A stretch of DNA of 37,011 nucleotides from Lachnospiraceae bacterium (GCA_017558145.1 JAFYWF010000094.1:1-37011); one strand, 5' to 3'; counted from the stretch's first letter, positions 23,295-31,880 are shown. Notes: a model not told the origin generated them from the letters alone. Program-made: numbers and translations.

Positions 23295-23672
23295 ATGGAT
23301 AGTTATATTGTAGAAGAAAATGGAATTGGATACATATTGAGAGAAGATGGCTTCTATTATCCGGATTTGAAATTATCGGAAGGAGTGCAGTATGAAATAG
23401 GAAAATATGGAATGATGCGAAAGGGTTATTTGAAAAAATACCGATATGGGAAATATGTTAAATTATTATTGGACGGAAAATTGAATGAACATTTATACGA
23501 GATTGATGAGGAGTGTTATAAAAGAATTGATATTCTTATGGATAAGCTGAGAGATGAATTGAATATTACAGAGGAATTAAAGGAAACAGATCAGATGCAG
23601 TGGGTAAGGAATATGAATTATGTAAGAGGTATGGCAGAGGAAAACATTATTAAAGAAATCGTGTATATGTAG
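23295..23672 (+). CDS. TnpV-family transposon protein
   Basis: A 125-residue TnpV-like protein. The pattern IGKYGMMRKGYLKKYR, LLLDGKLNEHLYEIDEE and DQMQWVRNMNYVRGMAEE matches the family, which travels with Firmicute transposons and mobilizable elements; its function is unknown. I start at ATG 23295, which has GGAG six bases upstream and lies eight bases after the relaxase stop; the longer frame from 23241 overlaps the relaxase in another frame. A hairpin (TAGGGCA 23686-23692 with TGCCCTA 23707-23713) follows but has no T-run. Bases 23714-23913 are AT-rich and appear to hold only promoter DNA. Confidence 0.85.
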   Translation: MDSYIVEENGIGYILREDGFYYPDLKLSEGVQYEIGKYGMMRKGYLKKYRYGKYVKLLLDGKLNEHLYEIDEECYKRIDILMDKLRDELNITEELKETDQMQWVRNMNYVRGMAEENIIKEIVYM

Positions 23673-23685
23673 ATAAGAAGGGAGT

Positions 23686-23713
23686 TAGGGCAGTTCATAA
23701 TAGGATTGCCCTA
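23686..23713 (+). terminator. Weak hairpin after TnpV
   Basis: TAGGGCA and TGCCCTA form a 7-bp stem with a 14-base loop, but the following CAAATATTT is not a clear T-run. It marks the border between the mobility genes and the cargo. Confidence 0.4.
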
Positions 23714-23913
23714 CAAATATTTAAAGGATAGCTTATAGAGAGAAAAGTCAGTCATATTTAACTTTGTAGTTAAAATAATGCTGTAAAAGAATAAAAAATT
23801 AAATGAACAAATAATAAAATATGCGAACTCATAATTATAAAAATAAAATGTAGTTGCATAACAAATATTGTTATGATAAGATAACAGAAAATATGTTCGG
23901 GTTGGGGGAGCGT

Positions 23914-24123
23914 ATGAAAATAAGTTATAAAAAATTATGGAAATTGTTAATTGATAGAGAAATGATGAAAAAGGATTTGGCGGAATCGGCACATATAAGT
24001 GCAGCATCCATTGCTAAATTGGGAAGAAATGAAAATGTAAATACAGATATTTTACTGAAAATTTGTCAGGCCTTAAAATGTGATATATCCGATATTATGG
24101 AAATAGTCAATGATACAGAATAG
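23914..24123 (+). CDS. Small Cro/C1-type HTH regulator (69 residues)
   Basis: A whole helix-turn-helix protein of the HTH_26 kind: MKISYKKLWKLLIDREMMKK, then DLAESAHISAASIAKLGRNE and LLKICQALKCDISDIMEI. ATG 23914 has GGGGGAGCG upstream; the longer frame from 23854 lacks a ribosome site. Small regulators of this type often precede methyltransferase genes and limit restriction gene expression, like a C protein. The Vsr gene starts 15 bases after its stop, so it heads the restriction-modification operon. Confidence 0.8.
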   Translation: MKISYKKLWKLLIDREMMKKDLAESAHISAASIAKLGRNENVNTDILLKICQALKCDISDIMEIVNDTE

Positions 24124-24138
24124 TATGGTGCAATAGAG

Positions 24139-24585
24139 ATGGACAGACTGACAAAAGAGCAACGTCATAAAAATATGAGCAATATAAAAAATAAAGATAC
24201 CGGTATTGAAGTAAAATTAAGGAAAGCTCTTTGGGAAAGAGGATACAGATATCGAAAGAATTATAATGCGTTGCCCGGGAAACCGGATATTGTATTGACT
24301 AAATATAAAATTGCGATTTTTTGTGACAGTGAATTTTTTCATGGTAAAGATTGGGATGATTTGAAGGTACAGTTGGAACGAGGAAAAAATGCAGAATTTT
24401 GGATAAAAAAGATTTCAAGGAATCGGGAACGTGATGAAGAAATAAATAAACAGTTAATGTTTTTAGGATGGACCGTAATAAGATTCTGGGGAAAAGATAT
24501 TAAGAAGGATGTTGAACAATGTGTCAAGGTTGTAGAAGAAACTATATTTGAAACAACCATAAATAAAGAAGATATTTTAGATTAA
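24139..24585 (+). CDS. Vsr-type mismatch endonuclease, divergent catalytic motif
   Basis: A 148-residue protein with MDRLTKEQRHKNMSNIKNKD, LRKALWERGYRYRKN, LPGKPDIVL and the C-terminal LGWTVIRFWGKDI, all usual in Vsr endonucleases. Vsr nicks next to T:G mismatches made when 5-methylcytosine deaminates, so it fits the cytosine methylase that follows. Where E. coli Vsr has FTHGCFWHHH, this one has FCDSEFFHGKDW. The metal Asp in PDIVL is kept, but the catalytic His of FTHG is Asp and the intercalating Trp is Phe. It may act as a different kind of nuclease. The methylase starts 15 bases after the stop. Confidence 0.85.
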   Translation: MDRLTKEQRHKNMSNIKNKDTGIEVKLRKALWERGYRYRKNYNALPGKPDIVLTKYKIAIFCDSEFFHGKDWDDLKVQLERGKNAEFWIKKISRNRERDEEINKQLMFLGWTVIRFWGKDIKKDVEQCVKVVEETIFETTINKEDILD

Positions 24586-24599
24586 AGGAGAAAACATAC

Positions 24600-25607
24600 A
24601 TGTATACGTCAATAGATCTGTTTGCAGGAATAGGTGGAATAAGGAAAGGTTTTGAAAATGCTTTTCAAGAAGATATTTCAACAGTATTCGTAAGCGAATG
24701 GGATGAACATGCACAAAAGACATATCGAATTAATTATAAAGATGATTTTGAAATTGCAGGAGACATAACAAAGATTGATGAAAAAGATATTCCTGAATTT
24801 GATATATGCTTAGCCGGATTCCCATGTCAGGCATTTTCTTTGGCCGGAAAGAGAATGGGATTTAATGATGATTATAAAGGTCTGTGTAGGGGAACTTTGT
24901 TTCAGGATGTGGTTCGTATTTGTGAATATCATAAACCAAGTGTTATATTTTGTGAAAATGTAAAAGGATTAACAATTCACGATAAAGGAAGAACATTTAA
25001 GGTTATTAAGCGAGCCTTTGAGCAAATAGGTTACACGGTTTATGATAAAGTTTTGAACAGTAAAGACTTTGGCGTTCCGCAAAACAGAGAACGTATTTAT
25101 ATTGTGGCATTTCGTAATGACATAGATAGCAGTGGTTTCCAATTCCCGGTTGGAAAGCATTCGGAAACCAAAATTAAGGATATTATGGAAGAAAAGGTTG
25201 TAAGTGTAAAATATTATCTTTCAACAACGTATTTGGAAACATTGAAGCGTCATAAAGAAAGGCATGAAGCACGAGGAAACGGCTTTGGTTATGAAATACG
25301 TGATATAAACGGACAGGCAGGGGCTATTGTCTGTGGCGGAATGGGAAGAGAGAGAAATCTGATCGTAGATAATCGATTAAAAGATTTTACACCTGTAACG
25401 CATATAAAAGGAGAGGTTAATCGACAGGGGATACGAAAAATGACTCCCAGAGAATGGGCAAGATTACAAGGTTTCCCGGATAGTTTCAAATTAGAACTTG
25501 CAGATACCCATTTGTATAAACAATTCGGGAATAGTGTTACTGTTAATGTTATTGAAGCAATTGCAGAAGAGATAAGGAAGGTGCTTGAAAATGGCAAAAA
25601 AGAATGA
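24600..25607 (+). CDS. DNA (cytosine-5) methyltransferase, HpaII-type
   Basis: A 335-residue C5-cytosine methylase. Motif I is DLFAGIGGIRKGF at the N-terminus, motif IV GFPCQAFSLAGKR (catalytic Cys about residue 76), motif VI ENVKGL, motif VIII QNRERIYIVAF, motif IX MTPREWARLQGFP and motif X YKQFGNSV. The target-recognition region is residues 190-275. With the HpaII-family endonuclease next to it, the likely target is CCGG, inferred from the neighbour and not from the recognition region. ATG 24600 has AAAGGAG upstream. The stop overlaps the endonuclease start by 17 bases, so the methylase leads and the nuclease follows. Confidence 0.93.
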   Translation: MYTSIDLFAGIGGIRKGFENAFQEDISTVFVSEWDEHAQKTYRINYKDDFEIAGDITKIDEKDIPEFDICLAGFPCQAFSLAGKRMGFNDDYKGLCRGTLFQDVVRICEYHKPSVIFCENVKGLTIHDKGRTFKVIKRAFEQIGYTVYDKVLNSKDFGVPQNRERIYIVAFRNDIDSSGFQFPVGKHSETKIKDIMEEKVVSVKYYLSTTYLETLKRHKERHEARGNGFGYEIRDINGQAGAIVCGGMGRERNLIVDNRLKDFTPVTHIKGEVNRQGIRKMTPREWARLQGFPDSFKLELADTHLYKQFGNSVTVNVIEAIAEEIRKVLENGKKE

Positions 25608-26676
25608 TGGAAAAATGTCAGGTAATAAAGGGGAATGGTCAGAATTATATGCTTTTTTGAAATTGTTAAGTCAGGGGCGTGTATATGCTGCAAATGAAAA
25701 AGTAGAGAAAATTGAAACTGTTTGTTATCCGATTCTTAAGATTATACGTGAAGAACAAAGGGGAACTGTGATTGATTATATCATTAAAGAAAATGAAGTA
25801 AGTGTGGAAACGAATGCAAACATTATTATGTCTATTCCGAGAAAAGAATTAGATTATAATGCTAATTTGTTGTTAAAAGAAATATCAGCACACAGCGGAA
25901 GTTTTGAATTAGAAGAAATCGCAAAGTTTGCAAACGGGATAAAGGTAACAAAGATTAAGGCTCCATCGGCAGATACAACGGATATTACCATGCAGATACA
26001 GGATATCCATACACATTATACTCGAAATGTTGGTTTTTCCATTAAGTCAGAAATTGGAAATGCTCCTACATTGCTTAATGCCGGACAAACTACGAATTTC
26101 ATTTATAAAGTTACCGGAATTACATCAGAGCAGGCTCTGGAAATCAATGCAATAGATACAGCGACAAAAATCAAAGATAGAATTAAAGCAATCAAAGAAT
26201 CAGGTGGAAACATAGAGTATGTTAATATGAACCATCAGGGATTTAAACGTAATTTAATTATGGTAGACAGCAATATGCCCCAAATTATAGGTAATATGCT
26301 TCTTTATTATTATGATGAAGATATTAAAGAGTGTGATAAATTGGTAGAACTGATCGGTAAGAGAGATCCTCTAGGATATGGTGATTCCATGATGTATGAG
26401 TACAAATTTAAGAAATTCCTTTGTTCTTGTGCTTTAGGAATGAAACCGGCAAAGAAGTGGGATGGCTTGGATGAAGCAAATGGCGGTTACATAATTGTAA
26501 AAGCAAATGGAGAGATTCTTGCGTACCACATATATAATCGAAATTTCTTTGAACAGTATTTATTGGATAATACGATTCTGGAAAGAGCTTCCACAAGCAG
26601 ACATGATTATATGAGATTGTATGAAGAAAATGGGGAAATGTTTATTAAGTTTAATTTGCAGGTACGGTTTAGGTAG
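25591..26676 (+). CDS. HpaII-family type II restriction endonuclease
   Basis: A 361-residue endonuclease. The start MAKKNDGKMSGNKGEWSELY and the following FLKLLSQGRVYAAN with CYPILKIIREEQ match HpaII-family proteins as I remember them; HpaII has about 358 residues and cuts CCGG. Further shared parts are TVIDYIIKEN, NVGFSIKSEIG (a probable catalytic Lys-Ser-Glu segment) and LLNAGQTTNFIY. The start is ATG 25591 (ATG 25615 is an alternative); TTG 25585 is less likely. It overlaps the methylase by 17 bases and so depends on methylase translation. Cleavage site is inferred from the family. Confidence 0.88.
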   Translation: MAKKNDGKMSGNKGEWSELYAFLKLLSQGRVYAANEKVEKIETVCYPILKIIREEQRGTVIDYIIKENEVSVETNANIIMSIPRKELDYNANLLLKEISAHSGSFELEEIAKFANGIKVTKIKAPSADTTDITMQIQDIHTHYTRNVGFSIKSEIGNAPTLLNAGQTTNFIYKVTGITSEQALEINAIDTATKIKDRIKAIKESGGNIEYVNMNHQGFKRNLIMVDSNMPQIIGNMLLYYYDEDIKECDKLVELIGKRDPLGYGDSMMYEYKFKKFLCSCALGMKPAKKWDGLDEANGGYIIVKANGEILAYHIYNRNFFEQYLLDNTILERASTSRHDYMRLYEENGEMFIKFNLQVRFR

Positions 26677-26713
26677 AGCATATATAATTGATTTATATTT
26701 TTGAGGTATGTAA

Positions 26714-28339
26714 ATGGGACAAGTGAATTTATATAAAATTGATGTGAGTAAAAAAACTGTTTTTCTAAGTAAACTTAAAGAAAAATACGAACTTATAGGT
26801 GAACAAAATTATTGTCTGGTAGGAAATTCGGAGACAATATATAGTGTAGGTACATATCTTAATTTACCTGAAACCAAAAAAATTCCTGAATGGCAATGGA
26901 TATTGGATGAATATGATCACAAAATAGAAGAAACATTTTCTTCGCCCAAGGCAGTTATATTGATAGAAAGTGCAAGAGCGACATATGCGATAACCTACGG
27001 TTTGTCATATTTTATTGTAGATAGATACTGTGATATTGATTTTGCTTTCGATTTTGCAAGAAGAATTAATTTTAAACAAATAAAAACAACAACGTTAACG
27101 GCACCAAACGCACAAAGAAATAAAATGATTAATACATATCTTAACTATAATGAGTTATCTTTTGATAGTGGAGAATCTTATGCAAAAATAAAAGCAAAGA
27201 TAGATAGTAATCAAGGGATTATGCTGCATGGTGAAACGGTAGAAATCGGACATTCCATAAAAACTCAATTACCTGAAAATAGTATGGATTGTATTTTGAA
27301 ATTTATAGAATATGTAGAATCAGTAAGAAAAAAGGACGAGATTCATAAGATTCCTGTATTTAATAGGGTGAGGGATGAAAATATCATTCGAGAATTGGAT
27401 GCAAATTTGCTTAAAAAGATAGAAGAAAATATTGAATGCATAAATATATCGGAATTGGATATTATTGGAACAACCGAAATTTTTAATAATAATGATACTT
27501 CTTTTACATTAAAATATGAGAGAAAAAGTAAAAATATTGAAGAATTAACAAAAGAAAATATTTTACAGTTTATAAAAGAAAATAATTTGAATGTTAAACT
27601 TCATTTCCTGGCTATCAAAGTAGTAAGTAATAAAAATGGGGAACCAGTGCGTACGGATGCAATGAAGCGTTTGATAGATTTTACTGATGATAAAAAAAGG
27701 TGTTTACTTTTGAGGGGCGAGTGGTATTCGTTTAATGATGATTATGTACAGTATTTACAGGATTCAATATCAGAGCTTGAAGTTGTTTATGATTCGAGAT
27801 ATGATTTTTCAAATAAAAAATTGTCTGAGTATGTAGAACGAAAATATAAGGAAGAAAAGAATTTTGTAGAATATTCTGGTTTAGATATTCGGGAAGTTAA
27901 GAAAAAAATTAAAGACAAGTATTATGCAGAACGAGTTTTTAATAATGTTTTGGCAGAGCAATTTGGATTTGAAAACCACGATAGGGAAAGTGATGAAACT
28001 GGTGTTGGTAAAGTAGAATTAATGGATTTATATAAAGAAGGAACGATGTATGCAGTTAAGATTGGCAATTCGTCTGCAAAGTTAAGCTATGTGGTCGAGC
28101 AATCAATCAGTTCTACAAGGATGTATAAGCATAATTTACTACCTGAAATGCCAAAAGTAGACAAAATTGCAGTATGGATTGTTTTAAAACGACGCACACA
28201 TCTGCCTATTGTTAATGGAAAGCCGGATCTTTCAAGTTTGAGAATGATAATGTTAAAAAACAGGTTAGATGCATGGAAAAAAGAAGTTCGAATTTTGGGA
28301 TATAGACCAGTTGTTTATTTGAGCTATTGGGAAGAATAA
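26714..28339 (+). CDS. TIGR04141-family (DUF6119) protein
   Basis: A 541-residue protein. The segments SARATYAITYGLSYFIVDRY, FDFARRIN, KTTTLTAPNAQRNKMINTY and FDSGESYAKIKAKID match the TIGR04141 sporadically distributed family (also DUF6119). Members are often found beside restriction and other defence genes, but their function is unknown. No nuclease, helicase or membrane motif is obvious to me. It lies 37 bases after the endonuclease and probably belongs to its operon. It could be an accessory restriction factor or a separate defence gene. Confidence 0.8.
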   Translation: MGQVNLYKIDVSKKTVFLSKLKEKYELIGEQNYCLVGNSETIYSVGTYLNLPETKKIPEWQWILDEYDHKIEETFSSPKAVILIESARATYAITYGLSYFIVDRYCDIDFAFDFARRINFKQIKTTTLTAPNAQRNKMINTYLNYNELSFDSGESYAKIKAKIDSNQGIMLHGETVEIGHSIKTQLPENSMDCILKFIEYVESVRKKDEIHKIPVFNRVRDENIIRELDANLLKKIEENIECINISELDIIGTTEIFNNNDTSFTLKYERKSKNIEELTKENILQFIKENNLNVKLHFLAIKVVSNKNGEPVRTDAMKRLIDFTDDKKRCLLLRGEWYSFNDDYVQYLQDSISELEVVYDSRYDFSNKKLSEYVERKYKEEKNFVEYSGLDIREVKKKIKDKYYAERVFNNVLAEQFGFENHDRESDETGVGKVELMDLYKEGTMYAVKIGNSSAKLSYVVEQSISSTRMYKHNLLPEMPKVDKIAVWIVLKRRTHLPIVNGKPDLSSLRMIMLKNRLDAWKKEVRILGYRPVVYLSYWEE

Positions 28340-28851
28340 TTTAAGAATTCAAGGCTATTATTATAGGTTATGGTTCATGGAATGAAAATGTATAAGAAAT
28401 TAACGAAATACTGATTTGAATTTTTTAATATATTTAATCTGTTGTAATTATGTATTTGTTGGAAAGCAAGTTGTAAAAAACTATAATTGAGTTTGAAAAG
28501 AGTTCTGATTTAGGAAGTTCTTACTTAGATAATAGTTTAATAAATATGAATGTTTGAAATTATCAAGAATAATTTTCGGAAAATCTAGTATATATTTATA
28601 TAAAAAACTTGTGTTTGTATTTGGAGAATTATATAATAATTAAAACAAATATTAGAATAAAAGAGATTATGAGATTTTCTATAAATAAAGTCGCTGGTTA
28701 TTTATGATAAAGATTAAATGATGCTAATATCATTTAGTAAAGTAAGTTAATATTTTAGTTTGGAATGAAGATAATATAAAAATAGTTATGTTTTATTGTA
28801 ACTTGAGACAATGTGAAAGAATATATTTAAACAAAAGTGGAGAAAAAATTT
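28340..28851 (+). promoter_or_regulatory. Long AT-rich leader with promoter for the cyclase operon
   Basis: About 510 bases without a convincing gene. One good promoter is visible: TTGTGT (28609-28614), 17-base spacer, TATAAT (28632-28637), about 215 bases before the ImmA start. No clear hairpin or known riboswitch was found; a long leader may still hold regulation. Confidence 0.5.
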
Positions 28852-29397
28852 ATGCAGAATGTGTATAAAGAGATAATGCGAAGAATGATTAATAAACAGG
28901 CAGAGGTTTTATTTTCTACATTGGATTTAGTGCCTGGATTTGATATTAAGAGCACTGTTGAAACATTGGGGGGAGAAATTCGGGTTAAGAAAGAACTTGA
29001 AGAGAATATAGAGGCACAAATTTGTCCCAAGGAAGATTCTGAGATTGGTTTTTTAATTGAGTGTAAAAATAATTATGATAATGATGATTATTATATTCGT
29101 TTTTCCATAGCACATGAACTCGGGCATTTATTTTTGCATATGGCATCTCCAGATAATGAAAAAGGATATAAGCTAATTGGAAACTATCATAAAGGAAGTC
29201 AAAATGCTTCTATAAAAGAATGGGAGGCGGAAGAATTTGCGGCATCTTTTTTAATGCCAGAAAGTCGGTTTAGGATAGAAGTTGAAGCAGCAAGATTTAA
29301 TAGTGAGGTAGAAGATAAGGTTGCACAATTAGCTAAAATATTTAAAGTGCCTTATAAAAGTGTTATTACTAGAGGAAAAAGCTTGGAGATTTGGTAA
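28852..29397 (+). CDS. ImmA/IrrE-family metalloprotease, first gene of the cyclase operon
   Basis: A 181-residue zinc metalloprotease of the ImmA/IrrE (DUF955) family. The zinc motif is HELGH (residues 88-92) in FSIAHELGHLFLHM, with the third-ligand Glu in EWEAEEFAASFLMP. No helix-turn-helix or sensor domain is fused, so it needs a separate partner. ImmA proteins cut repressors after DNA damage, and IrrE switches on the radiation response; several defence systems use a similar protease as sensor or switch. ATG 28852 has GGAG nine bases upstream; the GTG at 28837 precedes that site. The stop overlaps the cyclase ATG by one base (TAATG), so the two are made together. Confidence 0.87.
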   Translation: MQNVYKEIMRRMINKQAEVLFSTLDLVPGFDIKSTVETLGGEIRVKKELEENIEAQICPKEDSEIGFLIECKNNYDNDDYYIRFSIAHELGHLFLHMASPDNEKGYKLIGNYHKGSQNASIKEWEAEEFAASFLMPESRFRIEVEAARFNSEVEDKVAQLAKIFKVPYKSVITRGKSLEIW

Positions 29398-30929
29398 TGA
29401 GTGCTGGAAACAAAAGAACCTTAATAAAGGAAATAGATGATATTGCAATAGAAGTGGCAGAAATAATAAAGAATTTAAATGAGACATATGGTGATGAAAA
29501 CTATAATGAAAGTGTTGAATTTAAAAAAGGTATATATATTTTTGTTTCATTTGATTTAGTAAACTCAACTTTGTTTAAGAGTCGGCATAGGGATAAGTGG
29601 CCTCATTTTATTTCTTCATTTTATGAAACCGTAATGGATCAATTTGCAGTAGGTCGGTATAGAGAAAGTTCTCGTAATGTGGCTGATGATGAAATGCAGC
29701 GAACGGGAGGTTTTCATTTGTGGAAATTAATTGGCGATGAAGTTCTTCTTTATCATAAAATTGTATCAAAAGAAGAACTTTATAAAACAATTCTTCATAT
29801 TAATGATAAGAGGAGGAAGCTTATTGAAGAAACAATAAAAAAATATGTGAAAATGAATTCAGAGGAAAAAGAGAACGAATGCCGACATTTATTTCAGCAG
29901 TATTTTGAGGTAAAGACTACTGTTTGGATAGCCAGTTGTGCGGGTGCAGCTGAAAAGGTATCAGCTGATTATCCAAATTTGGTTTATGATTCTATGAGTT
30001 TTAGTAATGAAAATACAGATTTAAATAGTCAGTTTGATTTTTTAGGACCAGACATAGATGAGGGATTTCGTTTGTGTGGATATTCAGAAAAAAAACAAAT
30101 GATAGTATCACCTAAATTAGTGTATCTGCTTTTAATGTCACATGAAAAAGATGTGGATAATTTAAATGTATTTAATTTGAATTTTAGAATTGTTAATTAT
30201 GTTACCATGAAAGGAGTTTGGGAAAACAGATTATATCCTATTATAATGTTTTGCCAATGTGATTTAAATCAAAAAACAGCAATTGAACAATGGAAAAATA
30301 TGTTTGAATATGATGCTTTCGCAACGTCTCTATTATATGCAAATATAGAAAAATATGGGGAAAAATTTTTGCAGGATGACAAATTTTCTATCAGCAATCT
30401 CAAAAGTATTTATGCGGACATTGTGAGAAAAGAAGAAATGGATTCTATGCTGGAAGTTTTTGAGAAACAAGAAAAAAGTTTGAAATGTACGGATGTATCA
30501 TATGTTAACAGTTTATGGAAAAGAAAACCTAAATTTGAGTTTCATATATCTTGTCTATGCTATGATAAAGATAAGCAAAAATATTGGGTTACTAATCATC
30601 CGACTCATGGTTGGAGTTTTGGATGTACACAAGTAATACAAAATACGGATTATTATGATTATGTAATGCAAGTATATTTAAAAAAATACGGATTAGATAT
30701 TAAAATAAATTCATCAAATGAAATTTTGTCGTTTTATTCTGTTGATAGAAAAAGTGCTTCCGAAGTCATTTTAGGCGTTGTAATTTTGGTGACAGAAGTT
30801 AAGGAGTATAAGACTATGGATGGTTTAGAAACAAAATGGGTTTCTTTCGAGGAGGGAGAGCATCTTCAGGGGAATAAACTTACAAATTTTGTGGAAATTT
30901 TAAAGAAGGCTCAAAATTGGATTTCATGA
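29397..30929 (+). CDS. Class III nucleotide cyclase with Nudix-like C-terminal domain (Pycsar-type candidate)
   Basis: A 510-residue protein. The cyclase domain is about residues 45-245: IFVSFDLVNSTLF gives the first metal Asp (D53), KLIGDEVLLY the second (D114), and FLGPDIDEGFRL (R225) the substrate and transition-state segment. This layout suits the cyclase of Pycsar anti-phage systems, which makes cCMP or cUMP. Residues about 380-490 resemble a Nudix fold: FHISCLCYDK, WVTN, then GWSFGCTQV, a helix (YYDYVMQVYLKKYG) and TKWVSFEEGE. The Nudix box glutamates are missing, so this part may sense a nucleotide or repress the cyclase. The AGS-C sensor domain of cyclases is an alternative. The start TAATG overlaps the protease gene and the membrane-protein gene follows 46 bases downstream. 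Confidence 0.75.
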   Translation: MSAGNKRTLIKEIDDIAIEVAEIIKNLNETYGDENYNESVEFKKGIYIFVSFDLVNSTLFKSRHRDKWPHFISSFYETVMDQFAVGRYRESSRNVADDEMQRTGGFHLWKLIGDEVLLYHKIVSKEELYKTILHINDKRRKLIEETIKKYVKMNSEEKENECRHLFQQYFEVKTTVWIASCAGAAEKVSADYPNLVYDSMSFSNENTDLNSQFDFLGPDIDEGFRLCGYSEKKQMIVSPKLVYLLLMSHEKDVDNLNVFNLNFRIVNYVTMKGVWENRLYPIIMFCQCDLNQKTAIEQWKNMFEYDAFATSLLYANIEKYGEKFLQDDKFSISNLKSIYADIVRKEEMDSMLEVFEKQEKSLKCTDVSYVNSLWKRKPKFEFHISCLCYDKDKQKYWVTNHPTHGWSFGCTQVIQNTDYYDYVMQVYLKKYGLDIKINSSNEILSFYSVDRKSASEVILGVVILVTEVKEYKTMDGLETKWVSFEEGEHLQGNKLTNFVEILKKAQNWIS

Positions 30930-30975
30930 GAATATGAGTGAAATATACTTTAGATAAAAGGAAAATATACATAAT

Positions 30976-31524
30976 ATGCAAGATAATAGTATTGTAAAAG
31001 AAGAATTAAAAAATATTTATAGCGATGTTTCAGAATGGTTGAAATACGCAGAAGTAAAACATGCAGGTATTCTTGTTTTTTGGACAGCACTTGTTGTTGC
31101 GGCATTTTCTGTTGATAAATTTTATAATCTTACGGATGAATTGCAGATTTATATTTTATTAGCGATGGTTCTGGGAATATTAATTAATATATTTGCATTA
31201 GTACCGTTTACTAATCGTATAAAATGGCTTAAAAAAATGTGTTATAACAGGTATAAGGAATATGCGGGAAATTTGGTGTTTTATCAAAGTATATTTGTAT
31301 CAGTGAGTTTGCCAAATTTAACATTAGATGAAGAAGCAGATAGATATAAAGAAATATTAAAAGAAGAATTTGGGTATGTGCCACAAGGCAAAATTATAAC
31401 GGACTATATAAAGCAGATTATTGAAGTCGCGACAGTGGCAACAATAAAAACTTTTTTGTTCAGTATATCTGCTTGGTATTTGTGTTTGTTTATAATTATA
31501 GCTTTTTTATACATATTATTTTAA
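30976..31524 (+). CDS. Small membrane effector, PycTM-like (DUF5706-type)
   Basis: A 182-residue membrane protein. Hydrophobic segments: about residues 31-49 (HAGILVFWTALVVAAFSV), 58-80 (IYILLAMVLGILINIFALVP) and a C-terminal pair or long helix 155-182. Between them is a charged cytosolic part (about 85-145). The WLKYAEVKHAGILVFWTAL start resembles the Pycsar transmembrane effector family, whose members bind a cyclic pyrimidine nucleotide and damage the membrane to stop phage growth. The match is by pattern only. It is downstream of the cyclase, as in known two-gene Pycsar operons. The gene ends about 280 bases before attR; that gap holds integrase sites and no other gene. Confidence 0.65.
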   Translation: MQDNSIVKEELKNIYSDVSEWLKYAEVKHAGILVFWTALVVAAFSVDKFYNLTDELQIYILLAMVLGILINIFALVPFTNRIKWLKKMCYNRYKEYAGNLVFYQSIFVSVSLPNLTLDEEADRYKEILKEEFGYVPQGKIITDYIKQIIEVATVATIKTFLFSISAWYLCLFIIIAFLYILF

Positions 31525-31682
31525 ATAATGCAGTTATTAAAAATCCGAACAGAAACATTATTAACTATAAAAATACTTTAAGTGATTATTTTATTATTAA
31601 ATATGAATGTCATAATATATTTGGAGGAAGGTATTCTAAGATATAAAGTAGCCTAAACTCGGTTAGTGTAAATAGTAAAAAG

Positions 31683-31700
31683 TGGCAACATTTTGGCAAC
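31683..31700 (+). promoter_or_regulatory. Right arm-type integrase site (paired TGGCAAC)
   Basis: TGGCAAC at 31683-31689 and 31694-31700, start-to-start 11 bases, same strand and spacing as the left pair at 17210-17227. Confidence 0.6.
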
Positions 31701-31803
31701 AAAAAATTAAGTAGTCTGGATAAATTATATAATTGAAGTAAAAATATGGCAAAATCCTTACAAAACTTAAACAAAATAATTTAGAATAAAAATTGAACTT
31801 GCC

Positions 31804-31815
31804 GAGTTCGAATAA
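31804..31815 (+). repeat. attR core of the mobile element (GAGTTCGAATAA)
   Basis: Direct repeat of the guaA 3' end at 17139-17150. The distance between cores gives an element of about 14.67 kb. After excision, guaA would run straight into the terminator at 31822. Confidence 0.85.
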
Positions 31816-31821
31816 ATAACA

Positions 31822-31868
31822 AAAAGCCGAAATTCCTTGAATTTACAGGGAAAATCGGCTTTTCTTTT
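31822..31868 (+). terminator. Original guaA-side terminator, now after attR
   Basis: AAAAGCCGA (31822-31830) pairs with TCGGCTTTT (31855-31863) around a loop with CCTTG/CAGG, then CTTTTTG. It lies six bases after the attR core, where a guaA terminator would be expected in an empty site. Confidence 0.8.
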
Positions 31869-31880
31869 TGCTTAATGATA

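Noticed and set aside
23711..24007. 98-residue minus-strand frame before the R-M operon
   Set aside because: Opposite to the HTH gene start, very AT-rich, no family resemblance.
17300..31815. Self-transmissible ICE
   Set aside because: No coupling protein, VirB4 or other secretion genes lie between the ends; only mobilization genes are present.
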